Positions 1-5,584 of a stretch of 5,824 bases of DNA are shown here, piece by piece. Below the pieces are notes generated by a model that was not told the origin of the DNA, made no database searches, and saw nothing but the letters and a program-made list of their open reading frames with translations. The position numbers and the translations under genes were made by a program. Source of the stretch: Candidatus Schekmanbacteria bacterium (GTDB lineage: Bacteria > CSSED10-310 > JACPHN01); the NCBI GenBank assembly GCA_016188575.1, contig JACPHN010000204.1, positions 1-5,824 on the forward strand. Direction: 5' to 3'. Positions within the stretch are counted from its first letter, which is position 1. The number at the start of each line of letters is the position of its first letter.

Positions 1-1
1 C

Positions 2-109
2 GACATTCAGGTTGGACTTGTACTCAAGATCGAAGCGCATGAGCTAAAATATACCATGATCGCCCATCTAATGCAAGAGAGAGAAGAGCCGCTTCCTCCC
101 CAGGGCTAA
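2..109 (+). CDS. Possible C-terminal tail of a protein cut by the left edge
   Basis: The frame beginning at base 2 is open from the edge to a TAA at 107-109, giving 35 residues starting DIQVGLVLKI and ending LPPQG. The first 30 residues have a balanced composition, alternating hydrophobic and charged residues, and could be the end of a real protein. Against this, only about half of the third codon positions are G or C, clearly lower than in the confident genes of this window, and 35 codons can stay open by chance. The stop codon lies inside the 99-118 hairpin. No family is recognisable. Confidence 0.2.
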   Translation, partial: DIQVGLVLKIEAHELKYTMIAHLMQEREEPLPPQG

Positions 110-118
110 AGCCCGGGG
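99..118. repeat. Hairpin on GGGC-TAAA-GCCC
   Basis: GGGC (103-106) pairs with GCCC (111-114) around a TAAA loop, and after one A/G mismatch CCC (99-101) pairs with GGG (116-118). There is no T tract, so it is not a standard intrinsic terminator. Inverted elements built on a GGGCT/AGCCC core are often dispersed between genes in GC-rich genomes, so this may be one copy of such a repeat. Only one copy is visible in this window. Confidence 0.35.
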
Positions 119-287
119 CAACCGCGGCGAGACTTCGGTGTAGGCGTTTCCCGTGACCGGCACGATGCGGCGGGCTTGAAATGCCATCCGCATCGACCGC
201 ATAATGGCGCACGTACCTCCAAGAATTGCCAATGAATCATGAATCTGACGGTGAGCCGCGCCCGCTGGAGGGGGCTCGCCGGCGTTT

Positions 288-291
288 GGAG
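288..291 (+). promoter_or_regulatory. Ribosome binding site for the small membrane protein
   Basis: GGAG lies 8 bases before the GTG at 300. This supports GTG as the start of the 91-residue frame. Confidence 0.5.
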
Positions 292-299
292 TTAGCGCT

Positions 300-575
300 G
301 TGAGCATCGTTTCCTTGGTCGGTTTTGCCGCACTGATCAGTGTCATCGTTCTTACCGCGGTGGTTTCGTTCCGCGCTCCGAGCCCGGCCCGGGACAGACT
401 CGAGTGGGTTGCGGCCACCTCGGCGCTGGTCGCGCTCTGCATGCTCTTCGTGAGCCTTTTCCGCGGCGCCGATGGCATCGTTGGCTCGTTGCTGTTTGGC
501 TTTCTCGTCGTGGTGTTCGGCGCGAGCAGCTTCGTTGCGCTCAAGCGCACGCTAGGGCTCGCGGATAGCCAGTAG
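300..575 (+). CDS. Small three-helix membrane protein of unknown function
   Basis: The 91-residue product starts at a GTG with a well-placed GGAG and ends at TAG 573-575. It has three hydrophobic stretches, at about residues 4-24 (N-terminal), 35-54 and 59-81, separated by a basic/acidic loop (RAPSPARDRLEW, residues 25-36) and a short RGADG turn. The C-terminus (KRTLGLADSQ) is polar. With no signal-peptidase site after the first stretch, it is best read as a small integral inner-membrane protein. I recognise no family or catalytic motif. It appears to stand alone: more than 200 bases separate it from the next gene, and a pair of hairpins follows its stop. The reading frame shows clean segregation of hydrophobic and polar segments, which is the main reason to believe it is real. 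Confidence 0.6.
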   Translation: MSIVSLVGFAALISVIVLTAVVSFRAPSPARDRLEWVAATSALVALCMLFVSLFRGADGIVGSLLFGFLVVVFGASSFVALKRTLGLADSQ

Positions 576-592
576 CAGGCGGGAATTTGATT

Positions 593-621
593 CCGGCCTT
601 CAAGCCGGGGTTCGGGAACCC
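593..621 (+). terminator. Tandem hairpins after the small membrane gene, possible terminator
   Basis: CCGGC (593-597) pairs with GCCGG (604-608) around a 6-base loop. Immediately afterwards GGGTT (608-612) pairs perfectly with AACCC (617-621) around CGGG. The two structures share base 608 and begin 18 bases after the TAG of the small membrane gene. No run of T follows, so a classical intrinsic terminator is not shown. They could end transcription less conventionally, protect the 3' end of the transcript, or be part of a dispersed repeat. Confidence 0.35.
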
Positions 622-795
622 TCCCACCACCTGCGGCGGCGGGCGTTGCCCTGGACCTCGCTGCGCTCGGTTCTGCGGCGATTCCGCCCTGAATGGCGAG
701 CCTTCGGACCGGCTGGCGAATGGATGAGTGGGCCGAGGTCATGAGGCACGGCCATGGAGTGTGGTTGTCCGATGCGGACGGTTCTTCCGGATAAC

Positions 796-800
796 GGAGG
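796..800 (+). promoter_or_regulatory. Ribosome binding site for the propeller protein
   Basis: GGAGG sits 6 bases before the GTG at 807, which selects that start. The second in-frame GTG at 813 would be 12 bases away and is less well placed. Confidence 0.6.
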
Positions 801-806
801 TGGTGC

Positions 807-2483
807 GTGAGCGTGAAAGGTCCGATTTTGTGGTGTACGGTCATGATTCTGGCGATCACGGCCGCGCCTGGTTCAGGCCCGGGCAAGGCGGAGGCGGCGG
901 CCACCCCTGACCCCTGGCCGATGTTCCACAAGGACGCGAGCCATACCGGCGTTGCCGCAGGCTCGGGTACCATCGACCCGGCTGCGGGCCCTGAGGTTCG
1001 CTGGACGTACCGGATCACGCCGGCACCCGCGGAGCACGACTTCGTCACGTACCGCTGGTACTCCTCGTTCCCGCTCGGTGACCTCGATGGCGATGGGACG
1101 CTCGAGGTCGTGGTGACGACTCCGGACAACACGAGCGAGCCGGCCCGCATCATTGCGCTCAAGGACGTTGCGGGGTCGCCCGCGAGCGCGCAGGCGCTGT
1201 GGACCTACGAGCTACCTGGGGGGCACGACGCCGCCGGCGTGGACCAGTACAGTGCGGCGCTCGTGGACGCCGACGGCGACGGCTTGCTCGATGTCTTGTT
1301 TTGCGCGAAGGACGGCTGGGTGCGGGCGCTCGATGGCCAGACGGGTGCGGTTGTCTGGGAGTACCAGACGAACCACTTCATCGAGGCCGGGCCGATGATC
1401 GCCGATTTGGAGGGCGACGGCAGTCAGGAGGTGGTGGTGGTCACCGATTGCGTCCTGGGTCCCGGGTGTCCCGGTGCCACTGGAAGCGGTGCCCTCTTCG
1501 TTTTTGCGGCGCGCGCCCCGGAACCCGGGCGCGCCGACAATGCGCCGCTGTGGTTCGAGGATTTTGCGTACAAGCTCGATTCCGCCGAGCCCGCGATCGT
1601 GGACCTCGATCATGCGGACGGGACCGCGCGCAAGGCGATCGTAATGGGAACCTGGGGAGGCAAGCTCGAGGTGGTCTGGCGCGACGCCGGCGGCCAAACG
1701 GTGCGCAATGCGATCGAGCTGACCGAGCTCGACCCGGCAATACCGCCGGAGGCGCAGCACGTGATTCGCAGCTCGCCGCTCGTCGCCACCATCGGAGGCG
1801 GTCCAGTGGCGGTGTTCGGGTGGATGCCGGACTGGACGGTGGGAACCGAGGCGAGGATCTCGGCGGTGGGATTGTCCGCCGATATGGCGGCGGGAACGGT
1901 CACCTTTGCCCCCAAGTGGACGCTCAGCCGCGACGACTGGAAGTCATCGCCGGCGCTGCTCCCGGTCGACCCCGAAAACCCGCTGGTGGTTACCGGCTAT
2001 GGCATCGGCACCACGTCCGGAACCGGCAACTACGGTCAGTGTGATCCGCCGACGGGTGGAATCATCGCTGTCGACCAGCACGGGAGCGTTGCCTGGGAAA
2101 ACCCGTACGTCGATGAGGGCAACGTCCGCGGCTCGCCGGCGGTCGGCGACATCGACGGCGATGGAGAGCTCGAGGTCGTCCTCACCGTCGGCTGTTACGG
2201 CAAGATTTACGCCTACGATGGGGCTACGGGCGCATTGGAGTGGGGCTACCAGCTCGGCCCGCGCACCATCGGAACGCCCTCGCTTGGCGATCTCGACGGG
2301 GACGGCTCACTTGAGATCGTGGTGCCGAGCTATGACGGCAACGTCTGGGTACTGGGCGGATCTCAACCCGCCGTGCCGGTCTCAGGGGTGGCCGCGGGCG
2401 CGGTGATGCTGATGGCCGCCGTGTGTCTCGCGGCACGCTTGCCGCGATCCCGGAAGCTTGCGGCCTCGCGCGAGCCGATCTAG
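807..2483 (+). CDS. Exported FG-GAP/VCBS and PQQ-like beta-propeller protein with C-terminal anchor tail
   Basis: The 558-residue product has a signal peptide (hydrophobic ILWCTVMILAITAA at 7-20, probable cleavage in the AEAAA stretch at 28-32). The mature protein opens with WPMFHKDASHTG (37-48), typical of the start of PQQ-like propellers. It then carries repeated FG-GAP/VCBS blades with calcium-loop motifs: DLDGDG (92-97), DADGDG (154-159), DLEGDG (200-205), DIDGDG (448-453) and DLDGDG (495-500). These alternate with PQQ-type strands such as VRALDGQTGAVVWEY (172-186) and IYAYDGATGALEW (467-479). A degenerate blade lies at about 262-290. The C-terminus has VPVSG (523-527), a hydrophobic helix (about 527-544) and a basic RLPRSRK end, a tripartite surface-sorting or membrane-anchor tail. 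No enzymatic residues are apparent, so it is probably an extracytoplasmic Ca-binding scaffold or adhesion-type protein. It stands apart from its neighbours, with 70 bases before the ammonium channel gene. The fold is fairly sure; the function is unknown. Confidence 0.85.
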   Translation: MSVKGPILWCTVMILAITAAPGSGPGKAEAAATPDPWPMFHKDASHTGVAAGSGTIDPAAGPEVRWTYRITPAPAEHDFVTYRWYSSFPLGDLDGDGTLEVVVTTPDNTSEPARIIALKDVAGSPASAQALWTYELPGGHDAAGVDQYSAALVDADGDGLLDVLFCAKDGWVRALDGQTGAVVWEYQTNHFIEAGPMIADLEGDGSQEVVVVTDCVLGPGCPGATGSGALFVFAARAPEPGRADNAPLWFEDFAYKLDSAEPAIVDLDHADGTARKAIVMGTWGGKLEVVWRDAGGQTVRNAIELTELDPAIPPEAQHVIRSSPLVATIGGGPVAVFGWMPDWTVGTEARISAVGLSADMAAGTVTFAPKWTLSRDDWKSSPALLPVDPENPLVVTGYGIGTTSGTGNYGQCDPPTGGIIAVDQHGSVAWENPYVDEGNVRGSPAVGDIDGDGELEVVLTVGCYGKIYAYDGATGALEWGYQLGPRTIGTPSLGDLDGDGSLEIVVPSYDGNVWVLGGSQPAVPVSGVAAGAVMLMAAVCLAARLPRSRKLAASREPI

Positions 2484-2553
2484 CATCGCCGGTTGTTCCT
2501 CGGGGCACGGCGACGCGCTCCGCAAACCAGGTCTCGGCTTCGCAGAGTGAGGT

Positions 2554-3825
2554 ATGACGGACCCAATAATGGCATCTCCGCCCATCGATCCAGGAAGCAC
2601 CGCCTGGATGCTTGTCAGCTCGGCTCTCGTGCTCCTGATGGTTCCCGGACTGGCGCTCTTCTACGGAGGGCTCGTTCGGCGCAAGAACGTCATGACGACG
2701 ATGCTCCACAGCTTCGCGGCAATGGGCGTGGTTGGCGTCCAGTGGATCCTGTTCGGGTACATGCTTGCCTTTGGCCCGAGCGTCGGCGGGGTGATCGGGT
2801 GGGATCCCTCGCTGCTTGCGTTGCATGGCCTGCCGTACACGCAGAACTTTGCCGACAAGGCGATTCCTGAGCTGGTTTTCGTGATGTTTCAGGGCAAGTT
2901 TGCGATCATCACGCCGGCGTTGATCAGCGGCGCGATCGCGGAGCGCATGAAGTTCTCGGCGTATGTGGTATTCCTGGTGTTGTGGTCGACGATTATCTAC
3001 TGTCCCCTGGCGCACTGGGTATGGGCGTCCGGCGGGTGGCTCTTCGAGTACGGAGTGCTCGACTTCGCGGGTGGTACCGTCGTGCACATCGCCTCCGGGG
3101 TTTCAGCGTTGGTTCTCGCCATGCTCCTCGGCGCGCGGCGCGACTATCGGCCGGGGCGCACCGCGATCCTGCCGCACAACTTGCCGCTGACGCTCACGGG
3201 AGCCGGCCTGCTGTGGTTCGGTTGGTTCGGATTCAACGCGGGAAGCGCGGTGGCGGCCGATCATCCGGTGGCGGGATACGTTGCAGGCCTCGCTTTCACC
3301 ACGACACAGACGGCCGCGGCCACAGGCGCGTTGACCTGGATGCTGATCGAATGGTGGTTTCACAGTCGTCCGACGAGCCTGGGGCTCGCTTCCGGCATCC
3401 TGGCCGGCCTGGTCGCCATCACACCGGCCGCGGGCCATGTATCCCCGGCCGCGGCGCTGGTGTTCGGCGCTGTCGCTGCAGTATGCTGCTTCATGGCCGT
3501 GCAAATGAAACCGCGCTTCGCATACGATGACTCGCTCGACGCCTTCGGAATCCACGGCATCGGTGGGATGGTGGGCGCACTGCTGACCGGGGTTTTCTGC
3601 TTTATCCCGGTGGTGGGGCTGGTCAGTGGCGGCGGCGCCGGCCAGCTCGGAAAGCAGCTCGTCGGCGTCCTCTCCTCGATCGTCTTCGTTTCCCTCGGCA
3701 CCCTGGCGATTGGATTGGTGCTGAAGCACAGCATTGGCTTGCGGGCGACCGACGAGCAGGAACGCGACGGCCTGGATATCAGCATCCACGGTGAACGGGC
3801 CTATCACCAAGTCATCGCGTCCTGA
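2554..3825 (+). CDS. amtB: Ammonium channel of the Amt/AmtB family
   Basis: This 423-residue inner-membrane protein conducts ammonium/ammonia and is a trimer in characterised homologues. It aligns closely with E. coli AmtB along its whole length: PGLALFYGGLVRRKNV (31-46), FQGKFAIITPALISGAIAER (112-131), DFAGGTVVHI (170-179), GWFGFNAGSA (223-232) and FGIHGIGG (331-338). Pore residues are kept: F116, W157, D170, H178, F227, S231 and H334 match E. coli F107, W148, D160, H168, F215, S219 and H318. The C-terminal DEQERDGLDISIHGERAY (400-417) matches the conserved cytoplasmic tail needed for activity and PII docking. There is no cleavable signal peptide, unlike E. coli AmtB; 11 membrane spans are expected. 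An in-frame TGA at 2548-2550 prevents a longer protein. AGAG (2544-2547) lies 6 bases before the ATG, a modest ribosome site; Met6 is a weaker alternative start. The PII gene follows 10 bases after the stop, surely in the same transcript. I could not find a convincing sigma-54 promoter. Confidence 0.97.
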   Translation: MTDPIMASPPIDPGSTAWMLVSSALVLLMVPGLALFYGGLVRRKNVMTTMLHSFAAMGVVGVQWILFGYMLAFGPSVGGVIGWDPSLLALHGLPYTQNFADKAIPELVFVMFQGKFAIITPALISGAIAERMKFSAYVVFLVLWSTIIYCPLAHWVWASGGWLFEYGVLDFAGGTVVHIASGVSALVLAMLLGARRDYRPGRTAILPHNLPLTLTGAGLLWFGWFGFNAGSAVAADHPVAGYVAGLAFTTTQTAAATGALTWMLIEWWFHSRPTSLGLASGILAGLVAITPAAGHVSPAAALVFGAVAAVCCFMAVQMKPRFAYDDSLDAFGIHGIGGMVGALLTGVFCFIPVVGLVSGGGAGQLGKQLVGVLSSIVFVSLGTLAIGLVLKHSIGLRATDEQERDGLDISIHGERAYHQVIAS

Positions 3826-3826
3826 T

Positions 3827-3830
3827 GGAG
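3827..3830 (+). promoter_or_regulatory. Ribosome binding site for the PII gene
   Basis: GGAG lies 5 bases before the ATG at 3836 and just after the amtB stop. It decides against a longer frame beginning with GTG at 3734 inside amtB. Confidence 0.65.
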
Positions 3831-3835
3831 ATACC

Positions 3836-4186
3836 ATGAAACTGATCACTGCCATAATTCGGCCTGAGCGGCTCGAGGCCGTGCAACAGGAGCTCCAAAA
3901 CGTGCTGGACGAGGAGGGGCATTACCGCCTGACGGTCCGGCCCGTGGAGGGGCACGGACGGCAAGAGGGAGAAGTGGAGGTCTATCGGGGTCAGAGCGTG
4001 CGCTCGAGCCTTCACGAGAAGCTCGAGATCTCGCTTGGCGTCAACGACGCCTACGTTGAGAAGACAATCGCCGCCATCATTCGCGGCGCCCGGACGGGGC
4101 AAATCGGGGACGGCAAGATCTTCATCACCCCGCTCGAGGATTGCGTCTGGATCCGGACGGGCGAGCGCGGATCCAAGGCGATCTGA
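3836..4186 (+). CDS. glnK: PII nitrogen regulatory protein, GlnK type, without the T-loop tyrosine
   Basis: The 116-residue product is a trimeric cytoplasmic PII sensor that reads ATP/ADP and 2-oxoglutarate and, beside amtB, should dock on and block the channel. It begins MKLITAIIRPERLEAV and contains GRQEGEVEVYRG (41-52) and the C-terminal signature TGQIGDGKIF (87-96), ending LEDCVWIRTGE. Compared with E. coli GlnB/GlnK it carries 4 extra residues between helix 1 and strand 2 (in DEEGHYRLTV), so later positions shift by +4. Kept residues include Q43 (Q39, Mg/2-oxoglutarate), R51 (R47, the arginine that enters the AmtB pore), K62 (K58) and K94 (K90). The modification site Y51 is V55, while Y50 corresponds to Y46. 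K85 is replaced by Q89, and the usual GFG at 35-37 is GHG. The start is fixed by GGAG and by homology. A variant PII group linked to amt genes is the likeliest placement. The family assignment is firm; loss of uridylylation is inferred. Confidence 0.96.
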   Translation: MKLITAIIRPERLEAVQQELQNVLDEEGHYRLTVRPVEGHGRQEGEVEVYRGQSVRSSLHEKLEISLGVNDAYVEKTIAAIIRGARTGQIGDGKIFITPLEDCVWIRTGERGSKAI

Positions 4187-4209
4187 CTCCGGAGCCGAAG
4201 CAGCCGGCG

Positions 4210-4461
4210 CGGCCCGGCAGCTTGCGTCGTGGGCGCGGCGGCCGATGGCTTCGCTGGCTCCTCAACCGCCTCAATGCGCACGTCGATGATGTAGCTGTCG
4301 TCGGGGCCGATGTCTTGCGCGTCTGCGCCCGTCAGGATGCCAGGCTTCCAGTGGAAATCGTACCAGCAGTGGTGCGGTTGCCGCGTGTCGGCGACACGAA
4401 CCGTGCGAGTGGTTGTGTCGACTGCACAATTCCCCGTGACATCGCTGGGTGCGCAGCTTGC
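4210..4461 (-). pseudogene. Coding-like minus-strand fragment, unknown protein, possibly a gene remnant
   Basis: Read on the minus strand, this stretch gives about 84 residues of normal protein character, including CAPSDVTGNCAVDTT, HHCWYDFHWKPGILTG and DDSYIIDVRIEAVEEP. About four in five third codon positions are G or C, as in the sure genes, and it contains paired cysteines, aromatic residues and an alternating strand-like pattern. The opposite + frame is Arg/Ala-rich and looks like a shadow. Upstream in this frame (above about 4461) the translation becomes Arg/Pro/Ser-rich, with no ribosome site before any start. Downstream it stays open to 4051, running antisense through the last 136 bases of glnK. 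This pattern fits a decayed gene or the internal part of a truncated one better than an intact convergent gene. No family was recognised; a secreted, disulfide-bearing domain is a guess. Confidence 0.35.
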
Positions 4462-4533
4462 CTGAATCCACCGCCTGCGCCCCCTTCCGTTCCTCATCCG
4501 GCTTGCGGGAGGAGAGGTGGGGGGTCTTCGTGA

Positions 4534-4548
4534 TGCGCGTTCCGCGCA
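4534..4548. repeat. Perfect hairpin TGCGCG-TTC-CGCGCA
   Basis: A 6-base perfect stem encloses a 3-base loop, with no T tract directly after it. It lies just before the terminator-like hairpin at 4549-4577 and may stack on it or be incidental in such GC-rich sequence. Confidence 0.25.
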
Positions 4549-4577
4549 GCCGCAGCCGAACATGCGGTGGATTTTTT
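4549..4577 (+). terminator. Candidate intrinsic terminator upstream of the exported-protein genes
   Basis: CCGCA (4550-4554) pairs with TGCGG (4563-4567) around an 8-base loop, with a G-T wobble extension at 4549/4568. Four bases later comes a run of six T (4572-4577). This is the only stem plus T-tract arrangement I noticed in the window. It would stop + strand transcripts running out of amtB-glnK. The stem is short and the gap before the T's is longer than usual, so confidence is moderate to low. Confidence 0.35.
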
Positions 4578-4755
4578 GGGGGGTGCGGGCGGTGTCGGAC
4601 TTCTTGCGCAGGTGTTTGTGCGAGCTTGCGTGCGCCGCCGCCGTTGACCGCGGCAGGGGGCGAATCCGGCCAAATGTGCGCAACCAACGAGGTGGCGCGG
4701 CTCGGCACGGCGATTGCAACCCCGAGACGCTATCAGAAACACTTCCCATTCCTCC

Positions 4756-4760
4756 GGAGA
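4756..4760 (+). promoter_or_regulatory. Ribosome binding site for the first exported protein
   Basis: GGAGA lies 9 bases before the ATG at 4770. With the signal peptide that begins there, it selects this start over upstream in-frame starts such as 4449. Confidence 0.55.
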
Positions 4761-4769
4761 CATTTCGTC

Positions 4770-5555
4770 ATGGCCATCCTGCAACGCACCCGAAAGAAAG
4801 CATCCGCTCTGGCCGCCGCCGCCTTGCTGAGCGCCGCCACGTCCGTATGGGCGTCGCCGCCGGCACCGGCCTATGACTTCGACTTCACCTCCAAACCCGT
4901 GTCGGCGCGGAGCACCGCCACCGAGGAGCATTGGTCCGCCTCCCACCCGCTCGGCGCACTGCACATCCCGGCGGGGAAGAGATCGCTGCTGCCGATCCTC
5001 GTCTTCCCCGGCCTGGAAGCGAGCGATCGCGACTACTCCGTGGAGGTCTGGGTGCGGGGTGGCGACCCGCGCGTAACGCTCGATGGCAAGTCGGCAACGT
5101 CCTTCCAGGGTCGACTGAGCCGCGGCCGGGCGGACCTTCAGCTTCCCGTAACGCTCGACCAGCGCTTCAAGTCCGGCATCTCCACGATCGAAGCGCGGCT
5201 GACCGTTCGCGGCGAGCCGCGCCCTGAGCGCACCAAGATTCACTTGGTGGTGGCAAACGGCGTAGCCACCCCCATGACCTCACGACAGGCTCACCAATAC
5301 GTCAAGTCGCTGGGTCTGCCGGCGGTCGCGCGCGCGGCTGGCAACGCCTCGACCGCGGGCGAGCTCGCGTTTCCGTTCGACCAGTTCGCGGCCGAAGCCG
5401 CCCGGTCGGTGGCACCGATTTCGGTCGGATCGGGCGCTTCCGCCGCCGCGCCGACGGTGCTCGCGGACCGCACCGCAGAGGCCCTGCCGCTGCAGGCCCC
5501 GGCGGCACGCGTACCGGCCCAAGCGCCTGAAGCCACGATCGACAACGGCGACTGA
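4770..5555 (+). CDS. Exported protein of unknown function with a beta-rich domain and a low-complexity tail
   Basis: The 261-residue product begins with a clear Sec signal peptide: basic QRTRKK (5-10), hydrophobic ASALAAAALLSAATSV (11-26) and probable cleavage after VWA (28). Residues about 35-165 are rich in short alternating hydrophobic stretches, such as LLPILVFPGLE (73-83), YSVEVWVRGG (89-98), ADLQLPVTLD (121-130) and TKIHLVVANG (155-164), suggesting an Ig-like or other beta-sandwich domain. Residues about 168-205 look helical. The last 55 residues are Ala/Pro-rich and probably disordered. There are no cysteines, no lipobox and no recognisable catalytic motif. The start is set by GGAGA at 4756-4760 and the signal peptide. 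The next gene, also exported, begins 29 bases after the stop, so the two are probably co-transcribed. No family was recognised. Confidence 0.75.
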   Translation: MAILQRTRKKASALAAAALLSAATSVWASPPAPAYDFDFTSKPVSARSTATEEHWSASHPLGALHIPAGKRSLLPILVFPGLEASDRDYSVEVWVRGGDPRVTLDGKSATSFQGRLSRGRADLQLPVTLDQRFKSGISTIEARLTVRGEPRPERTKIHLVVANGVATPMTSRQAHQYVKSLGLPAVARAAGNASTAGELAFPFDQFAAEAARSVAPISVGSGASAAAPTVLADRTAEALPLQAPAARVPAQAPEATIDNGD

Positions 5556-5571
5556 CAACGAACCCACGACG

Positions 5572-5576
5572 AAGGA
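5572..5576 (+). promoter_or_regulatory. Ribosome binding site for the second exported protein
   Basis: AAGGA lies 8 bases before the ATG at 5585, a good distance for that start. Confidence 0.55.
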
Positions 5577-5584
5577 CACGGATC

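Larger units (their letters stand above)
1..299. other. Gene-poor left flank
   Basis: No full-length gene is supported here. The sequence holds a short open frame running in from the left edge (2-109), a hairpin built on GGGC/GCCC near 99-118, a tandem repeat of ATGAATC at 232-245 and an imperfect GC-rich hairpin at 250-280 just before the small membrane gene. A long minus-strand frame crosses this region and continues to about 1162. It is rich in Arg, Ala, Pro and Ser and runs antisense through two better candidates, so it is treated as a shadow. I recognise no promoter. Confidence 0.5.
576..806. other. Intergenic region with two adjoining hairpins
   Basis: There is no supported gene between the small membrane protein and the propeller gene. 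The left end carries the hairpins described separately. The right end carries the ribosome binding site of the next gene. A short + frame starting at 728 overlaps the start of the propeller gene and has no coding character. I see no promoter that I would defend. Confidence 0.45.
4187..4769. other. Long intergenic region with a cryptic minus-strand coding-like segment
   Basis: These 583 bases separate glnK from the next secured gene. The first half carries a minus-strand stretch with protein-like composition, listed separately. The second half holds an imperfect inverted sequence around 4490-4516 (CCTCATCC near GGAGGAGAGG), a perfect TGCGCG/CGCGCA hairpin at 4534-4548 and a terminator-like hairpin with T tract. 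The + frame that is open across 4449-4769 is rich in Arg, Cys and Ser and has no ribosome site, so it is not taken as coding. A short GCCGG/CCGGC stem at 4203-4218 lies just after glnK without a T tract. Confidence 0.45.

Noticed and set aside
243-297. Integron attC-like site (ATCTGAC, hairpin, GTTAGCG) before the small membrane gene
   Set aside because: The outer boxes deviate from RYYYAAC and GTTRRRY and pair poorly. The hairpin touches one box directly but is 10 bases from the other, and no second site follows the gene.
765-795. TTGTCC and GATAAC as a sigma-70 promoter for the propeller gene
   Set aside because: The 19-base spacing is long, and transcription would start at or after the ribosome site, leaving no leader.
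68-1162. 364-codon open frame on the minus strand
   Set aside because: It is rich in Arg, Ala, Pro, Ser and Thr without domain structure, and runs antisense through the small membrane gene and the start of the propeller gene, both of which have better ribosome sites and protein-like character.
2430-2550. Sigma-54 promoter upstream of amtB
   Set aside because: A GG-N10-GC spacing occurs in CGGCACGCTTGCCGC near 2431-2446, but the TT before GC is missing and it lies inside the propeller coding sequence.
2224-3087. Minus-strand frame antisense to the end of the propeller gene and the start of amtB
   Set aside because: The opposite strand encodes AmtB with clear homology. This frame is Arg/His-rich, as expected for a shadow of a GC-rich gene.
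3734-3835. Longer form of the PII protein starting inside amtB
   Set aside because: The extra 34 residues are not PII-like, and the ATG at 3836 has a GGAG 5 bases upstream and matches the universal PII start.
4449-4769. N-terminal extension of 107 residues on the first exported protein
   Set aside because: The extension is Arg/Cys/Ser-rich without a ribosome site, crosses a terminator-like hairpin, and would bury the clear signal peptide that starts at 4770.
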